Positions 22,381-34,520 of a stretch of 64,000 bases of DNA are shown here, one piece after another (position 1 is the first letter of the stretch; every line of letters begins with the position of its first letter). Origin of the DNA: Epiperipatus broadwayi (lineage: Eukaryota > Onychophora > Udeonychophora > Euonychophora > Peripatidae); assembly GCA_028023455.1 (NCBI GenBank), contig JAQFVV010012416.1:7941967-8005966 (forward strand), given 5' to 3'. The notes beneath the pieces were generated by a model, which made no database searches, was not told where the DNA came from, and was given only the letters and a program-made list of their open reading frames with translations. The translations under genes and the position numbers were made by a program.

Positions 22381-22420
22381 TCCCAGACTAGTTTCTAGCG
22401 TGTGGCTTTCATCAGTGAAA
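22381..22420 (-). ncRNA. Hammerhead ribozyme candidate, family B (22.4 kb, minus arm)
   Basis: On the minus strand CTGATGA (22415-22409), an A-A mismatch, helix II AGC/GCT with loop CACAC, GAAA (22395-22392), perfect ACTAGT helix III and GUC with C17 at 22386. Helix I is five pairs (TTTCA with TGGGA, including U-G). This is the best preserved helix III in the family. Confidence 0.85.
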
Positions 22421-22465
22421 AGCTTTGGGTATGAGAGCACTGCACCTAGATCATTGATCCAAAGG

Positions 22466-22507
22466 TCCTCACTGATGAAAGCCACAAGCTAGAAACTAAT
22501 CTGGGGA
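22466..22507 (+). ncRNA. Hammerhead ribozyme candidate, family B (22.5 kb, plus arm)
   Basis: CTGATGA (22472-22478), an A-A mismatch, helix II AGC/GCT with loop CACAA, GAAA (22492-22495), helix III ACTAAT (one C-A mismatch) and C22501 (triplet AUC). Helix I is six continuous pairs, TCCTCA (22466-22471) with TGGGGA (22502-22507), one of them U-G. The invariant core is complete. Predicted cleavage follows C22501. Confidence 0.85.
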
Positions 22508-22666
22508 TATTGGATGAGTAGTCACTAGATAGGGATTTCATGCACAAACCTTCATGCATCCATTGATTACTCTGGTTTGCTCTGAGTGGTAATAGTGTAT
22601 GGAGAGTTTTGCCTATGTAAAAAAACAGCTTGTGTAAGCATAAAGAATGGTGATTATGTGAAGCTT

Positions 22667-24130
22667 GTGCTTCATCTTACTATGCTATCATGATATTTAA
22701 ACTGATAGAATAATCAGTCATGTTAAAACTTGTTAAAATGATGAAGTACATGAGATTGTGAACATTAGTTATTAAAGTCTTTTTTTGGTTGTATTCAAGT
22801 TATTAAAAATGTTCTGTGCAGTGTTTTTATATGTGCAAACATAATACAATCTTTAATGTGCTGTAGAAAATAAAATATTGAAATTCATATTTTTGCCTAC
22901 AAATTAATCCAAATAATCCTACTAAAAATAGAAAATAAAAAAAGATGTAGCTGCTTGTTTAATGTTTATTTCAAATGCTCTACCTTTTTCTTCTATCAGT
23001 AATAATACATCCTCTCACACTACCATGTAATACCTTTATAATATAAAAATATTTTTGTGGAAACCTAGATAATTTCAAATATAAAATTGTATTAAGTATA
23101 TGGTAATCATGGCTCTATGATTGAGCAGACCTACTCAACAAAATCTTTTTCATTACTTATCTTTGGGTGGTGCATAACTAGCATATTTTCCATGCTAAAT
23201 ACAATCTTTTACATCTTCTTAGTATTTTATATTTTTTTAAAAATATAATCATCTTTACTAATAGTGGAACACATTAATAGATTTTTAAAAATTGCAGTAA
23301 TTTTGAAGTTATCATATTATCCAATATTTAAAACTTCTTCAAATAATAGTTACCAGAAGCAAAAGTTTCTTGCTATTAAACTGCTTGAACTTCTCTTAGT
23401 TGAGTATTGTTGTCAAATCTAAATAAGTCATAGAGTAAATACATTGTTAAAAGCAGTTTTTTTGAATTTTTGTATTATTATGCAAAGGATGGTCAAAATA
23501 TTGTTTCCATCTATTCAAATTTTCATAATTATCACATAAAAAGTGTTATTACTGACTTAATGGGATTTTAATATTGCTTTTTCAGTTCTCATGTTATTTT
23601 CAACTTCAAAAAGTATGTAAATATATAGAATGACTTGTTTAGTAAGACTGTATATTCATTGCATTTTTAAATACTATTATTTTTTTAGCTACTAGCCAAT
23701 CATTGAATGTGTGGCTTTGTTTCATTGTGTTTCTTTTATGTATTCCGCTGATTATTCAACCAAATAAATGGCATGTTCTTTATCAAGCCATTAATTATAA
23801 ATTCACTGCTAGTGCAAAAAAAAAATTTTGAAACCACATGATCTCTGTACAACAAGAGTTTGAAAACTCAATTTGAGCATTTTAATGTTTAGTAGCTGTA
23901 AATATTTATATCTGAATGACTGTTAATTCTAAAGAATAAAAACATACTTTCTAAAAATATGGATGTGATAGGCTCTATTTTGAAAATGGCTAGCATTTGA
24001 TATTGAATCTATCTTATAAACTATGTCTAAAACTATTCTTTTCATAATAGTTGTTTTTTTTGCTTTATGATTGCTTTTATATCATGATTTTGAGTTTTTT
24101 ATTTGATTTCAACAGTAAATAGTTATGGAG
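22667..24130. other. AT-rich spacer, no gene seen
   Basis: No coding or known repeat signal was recognised in this stretch. Confidence 0.35.
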
Positions 24131-24139
24131 GAAGGGATC

Positions 24140-24960
24140 ACATGATAAAGCTAACACCTCTCTCACAATTACTAATATGTTTGATATTTTAGTTTCTAGA
24201 GATATTTGATTTCTTTTGTTTTGGTCACATGATTGTGCTAACATTTTTGTGACCATTTACTAATAATAATCATAAAATGTAGTTTATCTTATTTGACTGT
24301 AATAATAATTTGATTTTATGGTTACATGATTATGCCAGGCAGATTTTGTTTTCATTGATATATTTGCTAAATATTGTTTTTAAATTTGATTTTTGGTAAT
24401 TTTTTTAGGCATTTCCTAATTATTAATATATGTAATGTTTGTTTATAGAGGTATTTGATTTTTTTGCTTTGTCACTTGATTATGCTAACATTTTTGTGAC
24501 TGTTTATTAATAATGATCATGAAATATTGTTTTTCATATCTGATTGTCATAATAATTTGATATGTTGTTCACATGATTATGCTGGCAGGCTTTTTTTTCC
24601 ATTGATGTATTTTCTAATTACTAATATTTGCTAAATATTATTTGAGAAATTTTGATTTTTGCTAATTTTTTTTATTATTTTCTAATTACTAATATATTTA
24701 TTTTGATATCTAGAGATATTTCATTTTTTTTTTGTTTGATTTAATCACATGATTACACTAACATTTTTGTGGCATTTGCTAATAATAGTTGCAAAACATT
24801 GTTTTTTCATATTTGATTGCAGTAGTAATTTGATCTTTTGGTCATGTGATTTTTACTATAAAAAATTGGCCATTTCCTAATTACTAATAGGTTTAATATT
24901 TTGATTTCCAGAGGTATTTGATTTTTTTTGATTGAGGTTAGTTCTTTGAAATTTGCATTA
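24140..24960. repeat. Degenerate tandem array, ~200-265-bp units
   Basis: A landmark block (ACTAATAT.TTTGATATTTT, then TCTAGAGATATTTGATTT) recurs at about 24167, 24420, 24684 and 24881. Between landmarks the units share CACATGATTATGCTAACATT, TTTTTGTGAC and ATAATAATTTGAT. Units have diverged strongly, so the array is old. No coding potential. Confidence 0.75.
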
Positions 24961-25009
24961 TTATTTTTTAATTTTCAATAGAAATTGTGATTTTAAAAAC
25001 TATAATGGA

Positions 25010-25110
25010 CAAATTAAGTAGAACACTGTATCAATGGCACATGGTATTATCTGATGACAAAATAACTGGAAAACTGTATCAATGGCATATGGAACTATCT
25101 GACTTCATTT
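25010..25110. repeat. Short tandem duplication (~58-bp unit)
   Basis: ACTGTATCAATGGCACATGG and ACTGTATCAATGGCATATGG, each followed by a related ACTATCTGA-type block, lie about 58 bp apart. Confidence 0.6.
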
Positions 25111-25494
25111 AGAACTCTGATGTGTCAGTGGTTGGTTTGAGGCTTCCTTAGACACCAAAATGATGGGGAGTACATTCTAAACAAATACCCAGATTTCTGT
25201 GTGGTATTTTGTTAATATATCAAAAAAAAAACCTACAGCTAAATTAATAAATAATAAAAAAATTGTAAAGTAAAAACAATACATTATAATCATCTGATTA
25301 ATGATTACAAAACTTATAGATACAATTGAATCAAATGATGGTTTATTTCTGAATAGAAGTTGAGGCAATCACTTCTTTAAATTCACTTAAGAATTAAATA
25401 AATTCAAGACTATAGATTTAAAAAAGACTGTAAGAGATATAATAAGATGCATTTGTAGTTCAAAACTTGTTCCTAAATGACTAAAATCAGTTGT

Positions 25495-25600
25495 CAAGCT
25501 TTGGTGATCGAGAGGTCAGCGACAGCTGCTTTACAAGCAGTTGTCTCGGGTTAGCGAGTTCGCTTCCCGGCTGATGCTATGACGCATGAGAAAAAAAAAT
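25495..25600 (+). mobile_element. tRNA-derived SINE, family 1
   Basis: GTGATCGAGAGGTCAGCGAC, a good B box (GAGTTCGCTTCCC) and GCTGATGCTATGACGCATGAG followed by nine A. It is among the best preserved heads of the family. I could not find a clear TSD. Confidence 0.8.
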
Positions 25601-28190
25601 TAGTAATATGAATAATGTAGAAAAACAAGAAAATAAATCGTTATAGATTTTTTTTTCTTTAACTTAATAAATAAAATGAAAAGCGTGTGAAGCGCTTGAA
25701 AGAGAAGATAATAATTTTGCTAGGTTAGATGAAATTATTATTAGTAGATACAGATAAAAAATATTTTTCTATGAATACCTACTGTTCCATTATTTTCCTA
25801 TATTACTGACAAGTGACATAGATATTAGTAGTAATACATGTAAAAAAAAATAGAAAAAAATAAAGTAAAATAAAAGAAAAGCAGTAAAAATGCAAGGTAA
25901 AAATGCAGTGGAGATATGGTCAATAGATTAAAAGTATGGAGCACATGGGCCTGCCAAAGATTAATAGATCTCAAGACAAACTGAAATTTATTAATATTTT
26001 AAACCCAATTGTTATAGAAATAATTCATAGTAGTAATTATATTTACCGAATTTATATTTAAGGAAATAAATATAGATTATAGTAATTAATGTTACTACGC
26101 TAATAAATTTTAAACTTAAAATATCTTGATTTACTTAAATATATAGATAACAAATGCAATAGGGTTAAATAAATCTTTATGTCGAATTGAAATCTGACCT
26201 GCTTACCTTTTAATTAAATCCAAAATTTATTTAAATACTGTATTTCATTCGCGTTCAATTTTTTTTAAGCAAATAAAAAGAAATAATATTAAATTTTTAT
26301 TTATTTTGCTATCAAGTTTCATAAGAAGTCGATAGCTTTTGTAAGAGAGGTTTGGTAATAAATATTGACAACTTTTGAAAGCAACTCGATTATTTGAGCA
26401 TCGTCTGTTTTATTACATCGACAATATATATCCAGTCAATTAGGCACGTCTAATTGATTAAGCCAATGTTTTATTGATTAAGATAAATTAAAAACAGCTA
26501 ATAAAAATTAAATTAAGGCTACTTGTATGTCTAAATGTTTTTATATAAAAAAGAAACATACGCTATATACAAATAAATAGTAAACATGCACACACACATT
26601 TGCGTATATAATGTATATTTATCAATATTTTAGTTTGAGGATTTATTTTAGCTTTTAGTTGTTGTTTTTTCCTTTTATTTTTTACCAGTCTATTTTTATT
26701 TTGTTTTAATAATTACTTTGTAAATAAATGTTTATATGTTACCTGATGAGAAATTATTGATAATAATTATATTACAGTGCCGCTTCCTTTGTCAGTTATT
26801 ATTAGCATAAAATCGTTACAGATAATGTAAAAAAAAAAAAATACGTAACCCATTTTTAATTATTTGCAAACCCATAAACTTTTTTCAAAGTTTTTTTGTA
26901 TTAGACTCAATTCTTTAAGTAAATAATTACTTTTCTAAACAAAAAAATTAACCTATCGTGGGTGTTGTTGAATAAATAAGTAAGTCATTTTTAGAAGATT
27001 AATCAGTCGATGGGGTTTGATCAACGCGGTACTAATTTATCGTTTACTACTGGTACCGTAATATATATATAATTTATTCATTACCACAATTTTTGAAGCA
27101 ACTTCATATATTAAAAAAAAAAAAAAAACCTACTTTGTATTATTTCGTTTTGCTCCTTCTCTCCCTTTTTATATTACTATTAATTAAAAAATAATAATAA
27201 AGTCAGATGTCACATGACCTGACTTTGAACCAAGATTATTGGTTTAACTAACTTTGTTTTTTTTTTAATTCTGTTATTTTTTTTTTTAAGCAATTCCGCA
27301 TTTTCTTTTGTCTTTTTTTTTTTTTTTACACCCGATTTATATTTTCTTTTAAATCAAGAACATCTAAAGGTGTTTTTATTAATTCTTAGCTTTTAAAGAA
27401 AGTAAGCTTCTATAAATTACGTCAAATTAAGATATTCTTCAATTTTAATTTAATAAATCAATCAATAAATTTCTTTTTTTCTGCGTTAATTTTATTTAAA
27501 CTAAAAAACTTTCTTATCATTATAAATGTTGATATGAATTTACTTTCATTTAAAGTAAAGACCGATTGTTTATCTTTATATATATCTTTAATAAAACACT
27601 AAGACAAACAAAATTCGATAATTGTCTCTATAATAAAAATCACGTTCTAAAAAATGCTTTCTTAAGAGTATTCTTATTTATGTTATTAACCGCCCAGCAA
27701 GTTTAGAGCTGCAGAAGAATAGATTGCGCTCAACGTTGTCAATTCCGTGCTAAAACGTCATACTACCTCCTCAGCAACAAACTACCCGATTATTTATTTT
27801 GTTAAACTTTTTAACTTTACAATTTTCTAGATGTTTTTATTAAATAATTTATTTTTATTTTTAAATAAATGTTAGAATGTAAAAATGTGTATTAATGTAC
27901 ATTATCGTCATCATCTGTTTTTCTAAAAAAGCCAGATTCTGCCATCTATCTCACATACGCTCATCAAAACATCTGACCATTAGTTGTTGTTTTTTCAGAC
28001 ACTAATGATCACCTTTTAGTCAATCACTTTAGTTTCCTACTGCTTTTTTTTTATTTCTCTGACACAGATTCTTCTAATATTATCTTCATAATTCTTCTGT
28101 CTATAAATAGATGCTGAATCTTATTTCTATTCCTTTTTAATATTTTTTCATTAAATAATTTCTTTTCATTCACTCTCTTCAATACTGTAA
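25601..28190. other. Non-repetitive AT-rich DNA, no gene seen
   Basis: This contains homopolymer runs and scattered CpGs, with a CpG-richer patch at ~27690-27790 (CCGCCCAGCAAG ... CAACGTTGTCAATTCCG). No ORF or splice-supported exon was recognised. It could hold intronic or regulatory host DNA. Confidence 0.35.
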
Positions 28191-28194
28191 CCTG

Positions 28195-28265
28195 CTCTGC
28201 ATGGTTTGGTATAGTGGTACAATGTCTAAGGTCCTAGGGATCAAGTCCACTTCTGGTTCTCAATT
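28195..28265 (+). mobile_element. Possible tRNA-like SINE head
   Basis: TGGTTTGGTATAGTGGTACA resembles an A box and GGGATCAAGTCCACTTCTGG a degraded B-box region. No tail or TSD was found; weak. Confidence 0.35.
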
Positions 28266-28465
28266 TTTTCACTGATCTCGCAACCAATAAAAGACATCAC
28301 TTTATTTTATTTATTTAATATCTTGACATTACGAATTTTATCTTATCTTTTCCATTATTAACTTATTCCATAGGTCAAAAGCCTTACTTCTTAATATAGC
28401 CTTTTTTTTAGTTTCAAATTTTGTTTCATCTAAAATCATACTCCAAATAAAACATTCATCATGGG

Positions 28466-28695
28466 CAAATAAAATATCAAACTACTAAACATCACTTCAT
28501 CACCATTCCCTATGCTTTACAAGCTGTTAACACAGAGACAAAACACTCCATACAGTAATGCCACTCAGTGCTGGGTATTCAAGATGAATAGGCAGTATAT
28601 AGAGATTTCATACATAAACCTTCTTTCATCTTTTGATTACTTTGGCTTACACTGAGTGGCATTACTGTATGGAAAGTTTTGCTCAAATAAAATAT
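28466..28695. mobile_element. Family B fold-back element, centre deleted, 12-bp TSD
   Basis: Arms from 28536 (ACAAAACACTCCATACAGTA) to about 28682 retain the outer palindrome but not the ribozyme centre. The one-sided extension is on the left (AACATCACTTCATCACC). CAAATAAAATAT at 28466-28477 and 28684-28695 forms the TSD. Confidence 0.85.
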
Positions 28696-28825
28696 TAAAA
28701 ATCTTTTTTTTTTTTTTGTAAATGAGCTGCATTATCAATAAATAAATAATTCCAACATTATGGATGGAGGATTGTTATAACTTTTTACTAATCAAAATGC
28801 TTCAAACTGGTTTATATATATATAT

Positions 28826-30484
28826 TGAACCGGGTTCGAATATGAGTATTCGAAACACTGGTCTCTTAGGCAGAGAAGAACATACTCGGAGAGTATGTAT
28901 GCCCAAACGATAGCTATAAAGTATATAACTAACGTTACATTTCCAGGACATAACTTCTTCTCGACTGTTGAGTTCAACACCAAGTTCAAAGCACTTTTTT
29001 TGTTTGTGTATAAACACGGGCGCCAGCTATCTATTCAAGGATGAATAAATAACGCACTTTAAGCAATGGCCACTAACTCAACGCCTAAATCCACGACTAG
29101 CTCAGCTGTTTGTAATCACTAATAGATTATACTTAATTAGTGATTAAAAGAATTAATAAAAGAATTTGTTAAAAAGAATTGATAAAAAGAATTTGGTAAA
29201 AGAATTGATAAAAAGAATTGACCGACAAATAAAGTTTAATTTTAAAGATAATTTATTAACTAACATTTATTTACTAAATTTAAACATTCTAATAAAACAC
29301 ACGCATATTTTAAATTAACATTTCTAAACTAGTTTAAATATTCTTGTTTACTTTCATAACAAAACACTGGTATTTATCTAATTTAACTAATAATATTGAT
29401 ATAAGGATCACGCACATATTAACTCATGCACACACACATAATAATATTAAAGTATTACATAGCATTTGAAATTTAATCACACACATCAATAGTTCATTTA
29501 TGTATGATATCGAGTTCATATAATTAGACTCTTGGAGGATTCGCACGAATTAATGAAATGCAATGGCTATTACAGTATAAACGAAAATAAGCAAATGTTT
29601 TACCTAGGATTTTGAATGTTGACGTAGAATTTTGTTCTTTGGAGGCTGCTTTCGGTGAGGATATTTCCATTATAAATGCTTACCAGCCGGCTGGGACGTT
29701 TCCTTGCTGAGTTTCCTGATTTTCACGATTATTGCTATCGGAGACAAATAGATACTGACGGAGATTTTCTAAGATGTTAAGCTGACATTATTTCACGGGC
29801 AGATCTGCTGTTTTCTCGGACATCTGGGCTGGAGGTGAACGTGCGTTCCAAAATATTCTCAGCACTGCATTTTGTTTCTTAACTGACTCAATTAATTTCC
29901 GAACTGCACTCTCTCAATAATTTTGTGAACTGATTGTCTCAACTCAATTAATTTGTGGAATGAATTACTGTCCGATAAAAAAAGGTCTATTTATACCTGC
30001 GCCTTGTTGTCTTTCTGATATCTCCGGCAAAGATCTGTTGTCGAATTGATAATCATTTGATAAACGTGTTTTGAAAGATTGCTTAATTAGTAATAGCCAT
30101 GCAAAAACGTATTGTTTTATATTAATTAATATCTAATAGCCATTGCCGTGTTTTTTAATGATAATCTTCTTTAACTTTCACATACATTTTATTTATTTAC
30201 AAATCGTACATATATACGCACATATATTTTTAATACAATTTACTATTTAGTTTTAACATTATTTTTTCTTTAATTAAAATTGAATGAAAAGAGATTTGCA
30301 TGTTTTAACTTTTCCAAATTATATTTTTACGAATACTAAAAAAAAACTATTTAATTCTTATCTTTTTCGAAAACAAGCTGCAATAAATTCTTCAACATTT
30401 AATTTTATGTTTTTCTTTTATGAAAGATTACTTTAATAATAATTTTAGATAAAAATTATATGTGCCTATATCAATATAGGTACA
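28826..30484 (-). repeat. 3' LTR (element sense)
   Basis: In element sense it begins TGTACCTATATTG and ends GGTTCA. Compared with the other LTR there are small indels (a repeat of AAAAGAATTG units near 29160-29220 differs in copy number) and a few substitutions. LTRs of this length are long for Gypsy-type elements. Short ORFs inside it are chance. Confidence 0.92.
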
Positions 30485-30740
30485 TTACACCGCCCTTCCT
30501 TTTGAGAGTAAAATGCGTCATTTTTGACCATTTTATCTCTGACAACATTAAATCTTAATTTATTATTCTTTCTAAGTTTGCTTTTTGGTATCTTTTCCTT
30601 TCCATACTAAGGGCAATCTCCAATTATGCTTTTCTTCTTTCTATGCTGGTAACATTGCTTACAATGTTCGTCCTGGATAATGACCATGAGGACAAACTAA
30701 ATTTGTGGCACAGGGATCTTTTGTAAACGAAGCTTCGGCT

Positions 30741-30932
30741 GCCGATTCTCTTGATCGGACTTTGACTAAGAAAAGGTGGCTGCAAATGGCAGGAATTTCA
30801 ACTGTCCATTTTCGACTTACGCCCTGGAAAACGATTGCCGATTCTCTTGATCGGACTTTGACTAAGCAGCTACAATGGCAGGAATTTTCAACTGTCCATT
30901 TCCGACTTACGCTTTGGAAAACGAGGTACGAG
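30741..30932. repeat. 96-bp tandem duplication inside the LTR element
   Basis: GCCGATTCTCTTGATCGGAC starts at 30741 and again at 30837. Both units continue through GACTTTGACTAAG, GGCAGGAATTT and TCAACTGTCCATTT. Each unit starts with a short hairpin (CCGATTCTCTTGATCGG). The frames through it on both strands are by-products of the duplication. Confidence 0.9.
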
Positions 30933-31833
30933 ATATGGGGATTCTCCCCCGAAAAGTGACTCATGACTTACTCTGGTTGTTGCCAGTGCGTTTTTTTTTA
31001 AAAGAGGAATGATCCCGGCCAATCCGTTACGGGTACTAGAATTTATCCAGTCGAGAGCTTTAAACTTAACCTTAACTAAAACACTTCTATACTACCCTCA
31101 TTCCCATTAGATTCAAACCCTTATACACTCCTAATATAACTTAGATTGACCTTATATTATTTATCACTAATCCTACAATATTATTTTAAATACACATGAA
31201 CATTACTTTAACATATTTATTTATATTATTCTGAACTATTACGAACATTATCTTACATATTTATTTAACTTACAATACTATTCTAAACTATCACGGACAT
31301 CAATTTACATATTTATTTATATTACGATATTACTTTTAACCCATTACTTTAACTGATATATTAACGTGCGTGTACTCAGAACAAAAAACTATTTTGCTTT
31401 ATTATGAATATTTGATTTATTTTCTACAGATATATTATACTTATTTATTTAACTTGTTTTTATTTTATGTATTTCCGTTATTTTATTCATTTATTTAATT
31501 CTACAAATATTATTTCTAAATCCTTAATTTGACCCATTTATTTAACTTGATTTTATTGATTTTTATTTATTTGAACTGTTTATTTACGAACATTTCCTTA
31601 ATTAATATGTGCGTGGAGAAAAAAAAATCTTTTATTTTGCGAAGCCTCCGTTATTATTATTGCTTTCAAACATTTAATTTATTATTCAGTTATTTTTAAT
31701 TTTATTATTTTAGTTTTAAATAGAAGTTTCAGATTTAAACTTCTTAAATTATTGACATTAGAAGAATCATATTCCTGCTCATTGTCCATTTCCGGTCTTT
31801 TTTGTTTATTTCCTTTACTATTCCGCCCGTTTA

Positions 31834-32496
31834 CTATCTTTTAAATATGTCCGGTGGTTCCTTCTTTCTTTCTACTAATTCACTAACATAAATTATGCTC
31901 CATATCCTCACATCTATAAAGTTTGCTGCTTTATCTCTTTCTCTCTCTGTTCTATTTTCTGCCTTGTAAATTAGAAAACTTTTAAGCTTCACAGACCTCC
32001 GTATTTTTCCTAACCATGAATATTTTTCCTTACGCTTTCTCTTTGATTTACATCTCCGTTTAAAACGAACACGAACTTTTACTTTAACCTTTTTAAATTT
32101 TTGTAAAAACTTTTCAACGCTATCTTCTACCTTGAACTTATGTCTCTCTTCTATTTCTTGATCTATGTTTTCCTCTGTCTTAGCACTATCCTGTTCTGCT
32201 TTAATTTCTATTTCAGTCTTCTCTGTTTCAACACTATCTAGTTCTACCTCAATTTCTATATCTTTCATGACCTCAACTTCCTGACTTTCTTTAACTAAAT
32301 CTAACTCTCTGCCTTCTTGGTTCTCCTCTACTTTCTCTATTATTTCACTCCTCATTCCTTTAATTTCACATCTTATTTCTCTTATTCCCGCAATGAATTC
32401 TTGATGACTTTGCCTGAATTCTTGACGCATTTCTTCCATCATATTTATCATCATTTTCAGCATCTGCGTCTCAGACATTTCTTTCTCTTTTTCCAT
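31834..32496 (-). CDS. Gag-like ORF of the LTR element, 220 codons
   Basis: The ATG at 32496 lies ~370 bases downstream of the PBS. Residues ~1-60 are Met/Glu/Arg-rich with heptad-like spacing (MMEEMRQEFRQSHQEFIAGI) and likely form a coiled coil. Residues ~65-125 are acidic repeats (VELDSVETEKTEIEIKAEQD). Residues ~130-165 are strongly basic (FKKVKVKVRVRFKRR). No CCHC knuckle or major homology region is visible. An RNA-binding, Gag-like role is inferred from position and charge. It is intact, which suits a recently inserted copy. Confidence 0.6.
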   Translation of the reverse strand: MEKEKEMSETQMLKMMINMMEEMRQEFRQSHQEFIAGIREIRCEIKGMRSEIIEKVEENQEGRELDLVKESQEVEVMKDIEIEVELDSVETEKTEIEIKAEQDSAKTEENIDQEIEERHKFKVEDSVEKFLQKFKKVKVKVRVRFKRRCKSKRKRKEKYSWLGKIRRSVKLKSFLIYKAENRTERERDKAANFIDVRIWSIIYVSELVERKKEPPDIFKR

Positions 32497-32865
32497 TTTT
32501 AAAACAATATTTTATTTCAAACTAGCGCTTACGTTAGACTAAATTTACTATACGATTTATTTATTTATTTTTCTTACTAAGACGGAAACTCACGTTAACT
32601 CCAGCCTTTTGTCCTTTTCACTACCCGCTCTTAATGCTTTAACTCCGCCCATAACACCCAATTGACTCTGATTTGATAGCATAAATGTCAAAATCTCTTT
32701 TCATTTCGAAAAAAAAAAAAGTTTTCGGTCAATTCTTTTTTTTAAAATTAAAACACTTTTACATACGTAATTTAACTTTTGTATAAAACAAATTTTTCAA
32801 ACAAGAAACAAAGTACCTCATTACTATTGTTTCTTAGGTTCAGCCCCAAGTTGGGTCTAGCCATT

Positions 32866-34520
32866 TGAACCGTGTTCGAATATGTGGATTCGAAACACCG
32901 GCCTCTTAGGCAGAGAAGAACATACTCGGAGAGTATGTATGCCCAAACGATAGCTATAAAGTATATAACTAACGTTACATTTCCAGGACATAACTTCTTC
33001 TCGACTGTTGAGTTCAACACCAAGTTCAAAGCACTTTTTTTGTTTGTGTATAAACACGGGCGCCAGCTATCTATTCAAGGATGAATAAATAACGCACTTT
33101 AAGCAATGGCCACTAACTCAACGCCTAAATCCACGACTAGCTCAGTTGTTTGTAATCACTAATAGATTATACTTAATTAGTGATTAAAAGAATTAATAAA
33201 AGAATTTGTTAAAAAGAATTGATAAAAAGAATTGATAAAAAGAATTGACCGACAAATAAAGTTTAATTTTAAAGATAATTTATTAACTAACATTTATTTA
33301 CTAAATTTAAACATTTTATCATTCTAATAAAAACACACGCATATTTTAAATTAACATTTCTAAACTAGTTTAAATATTCTTGTTTACTTTCATAACAAAA
33401 CACTGGTATTTATCTAATTTAACTAATAATATTGATATAAGAATCACGCACATATTAACTCATGCACACACACATAATAATATTAAAGTATTACATAGCA
33501 TTTGAAATTTAATCACACACATCAATAGTTCATTTATGTATGATATCGAGTTCATATAATTAGACTCTTGGAGGATTCGCACGAATTAATGAAATGCAAT
33601 GGCTATTACAGTATAAACGAAAATAAGCAAATGTTTTACCTAGGATTTTGAATGTTGACGTAGAATTTTGTTCTTTGGAGGCTGCTTTCGGTGAGGATAT
33701 TTCCATTATAAATGCTTACCAGCCGGCTGGGACGTTTCCTTGCTGAGTTTCCTGATTTTCACGATTATTGCTATCGGAGACAAATAGATACTGACGGAGA
33801 TTTTCTAAGATGTTAAGCTGACATTATTTCACGGGCAGATCTGCTGTTTTCTCGGACATCTGGGCTGGAGGTGAACGTGCGTTCCAAAATATTCTCAGCA
33901 CTGCATTTTGTTTCTTAACTGACTCAATTAATTTCCGAACTGCACTCTCTCAATAATTTTGTGAACTGATTGTCTCAACTCAATTAATTTGTGGAATGAA
34001 TTACTGTCCGATAAAAAAAAGTCTATTTATACCTGCGCCTTGTTGTCTTTCTGATATCTCCGGCAAAGATCTGTTGTCGAATTGATAATCATTTGATAAA
34101 CGTGTTTTGAAAGATTGCTTAATTAGTAATAGCCATGCAAAAACGTATTGTTTTATATTAATTAATATCTAATAGCCATTGCCGTGTTTTTTAATGATAA
34201 TCTTCTTTAACTTTCACATACATTTTATATATTTACAAATGTACATATATACGCACATATATTTTTAATACAATTTACTATTTAGTTTTAACATTATTTT
34301 TTCTTTAATTAAAATTGAATGAAAAGAGATTTGCATGTTTTAACTTTTCCAAATTATATTTTTACGAATACTAAAAAAAAAACTATTTAATTCTTATCTT
34401 TTTCGAAAACAAGCTGCAATAAATTCTTCAACATTTAATTTTATGTTTTTCTTTTATGAAAGATTACTTTAATAATAATTTTAGATAAAAATTATATGTG
34501 CCTATATCAATATAGGTACA
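32866..34520 (-). repeat. 5' LTR (element sense)
   Basis: Nearly identical to the 28826-30484 copy. Transcription of the element would start in this LTR on the minus strand. A TATA-like box could not be singled out because of the AT-rich background. Confidence 0.92.

Larger units (their letters stand above)
22254..22666. mobile_element. Family B fold-back element with two intact hammerhead cores
   Basis: The palindrome is 22272-22613, with arms of ~145 bp and a short centre (about 22422-22465). The one-sided extension lies on the right (AACAGCTTGTGTAAGCATAA...). TGAAGCTT at 22254-22261 and 22659-22666 may be a short TSD, weaker than those of the other copies. Both ribozyme motifs keep all core bases. 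No ORF is present. Confidence 0.85.
28826..34520 (-). mobile_element. Young non-autonomous LTR retrotransposon
   Basis: Two direct repeats of ~1.66 kb (28826-30484 and 32866-34520) start TG and end CA in both orientations and differ by only a few tens of changes by eye. Element polarity is minus. Two bases inside the 32866 LTR edge lies a primer-binding-site-like TGGCTAGACCC (from 32863 down), and a polypurine tract AAAAGGAAGGGCGG (30503-30490) lies next to the other LTR. The insertion is in a TA run, so the TSD (ATAT or ATATAT) is ambiguous in length. The 2.38-kb interior has one gag-like ORF and no protease, RT, RNase H or integrase. It must depend on a relative, probably Gypsy-type (inferred from PBS/PPT style only). 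Confidence 0.92.

Noticed and set aside
27690-27790. Ribozyme or promoter in the CpG-rich patch
   Set aside because: GCTGAGGAGG is present on minus but no GAAA box follows. No other motif was recognised.
28792-29017. Twin short frames repeated at 32772-33084
   Set aside because: They lie in the two LTR copies. Repetition reflects the LTRs, not a duplicated gene.
30659-30964. Overlapping 101- and 84-codon frames on both strands
   Set aside because: They arise from the 96-bp tandem duplication inside the LTR element and have no independent support.
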